Source of the DNA: Muraenolepis orangiensis
Taxonomy: Eukaryota > Chordata > Actinopteri > Gadiformes > Muraenolepididae
NCBI GenBank assembly: GCA_027704905.1
Contig: CM051007.1
Span: forward strand, 19,580,559-19,644,558
Direction of reading: 5' to 3'
Length of the DNA stretch: 64,000 nucleotides
The position numbers were made by a program, and so were the translations under genes. Shown piece by piece: positions 63,959 through 64,000 of this stretch. Each line of letters starts with the position of its first letter. The stretch's first letter is position 1. Below the pieces are notes generated by a model. That model searched no databases. It was not told where the DNA came from and saw only the letters and a program-made list of their open reading frames with translations.

Positions 63959-64000
63959 CATCATTGCACTTTATACACAAATACACTCACAGCTGTCAAG

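Overview
This is nuclear DNA of a ray-finned (teleost) fish. The reasons are: spliced vertebrate genes with consensus GT/AG junctions; teleost-type mobile elements (a Tc1-like transposon with inverted/direct repeat ends, LINE fragments, SINEs with tRNA-like heads); and a very heavy load of (CA/GT)n, (CT/GA)n and poly-G/C tracts. Nothing looks bacterial or plasmid-borne. The species cannot be named from the sequence.

Two genes are clear, both on the minus strand and in tandem. Upstream is arid1a (24211-54886 plus 3' UTR), which encodes the ARID1A/BAF250a subunit of the BAF (SWI/SNF) chromatin remodeller. I place 19 coding exons whose splice phases agree; they correspond to exons 2-20 of the 20-exon vertebrate gene. 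Exon 1, with the start codon, is not in the window and should lie beyond base 64000. Downstream is a zdhhc18-type palmitoyltransferase (about 11474-19026), with seven or eight exons placed. ARID1A and ZDHHC18 are close neighbours in the same orientation in human too, so the order is conserved; PIGV, which lies between them in human, is not seen here.

Layout from left to right. 1-9.9 kb is a transposon- and repeat-rich flank: an LTR-like element with a gag-like ORF full of short tandem repeats, a dead Tc1-like transposon, a 5'-truncated LINE on the minus strand, a 45-bp minisatellite and a fold-back inverted repeat. 11-19 kb is zdhhc18. 19-22.2 kb is the intergenic stretch with a minisatellite and LINE debris. 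22.2-54.9 kb is arid1a. 54.9-64 kb is arid1a intron 1, dominated by dinucleotide repeats and poly-G runs.

The points most worth a second look are: two separate one-base frame breaks in arid1a (exons 3 and 6), which may be assembly errors or real; an in-frame 21-bp coding minisatellite in exon 3; an unusual splice context and an unlocated short exon in zdhhc18, with a candidate His-rich last exon; and two copies in intron 1 of an element carrying a (CA)n tract between identical flanks. I did not find a new biological system that I could support.
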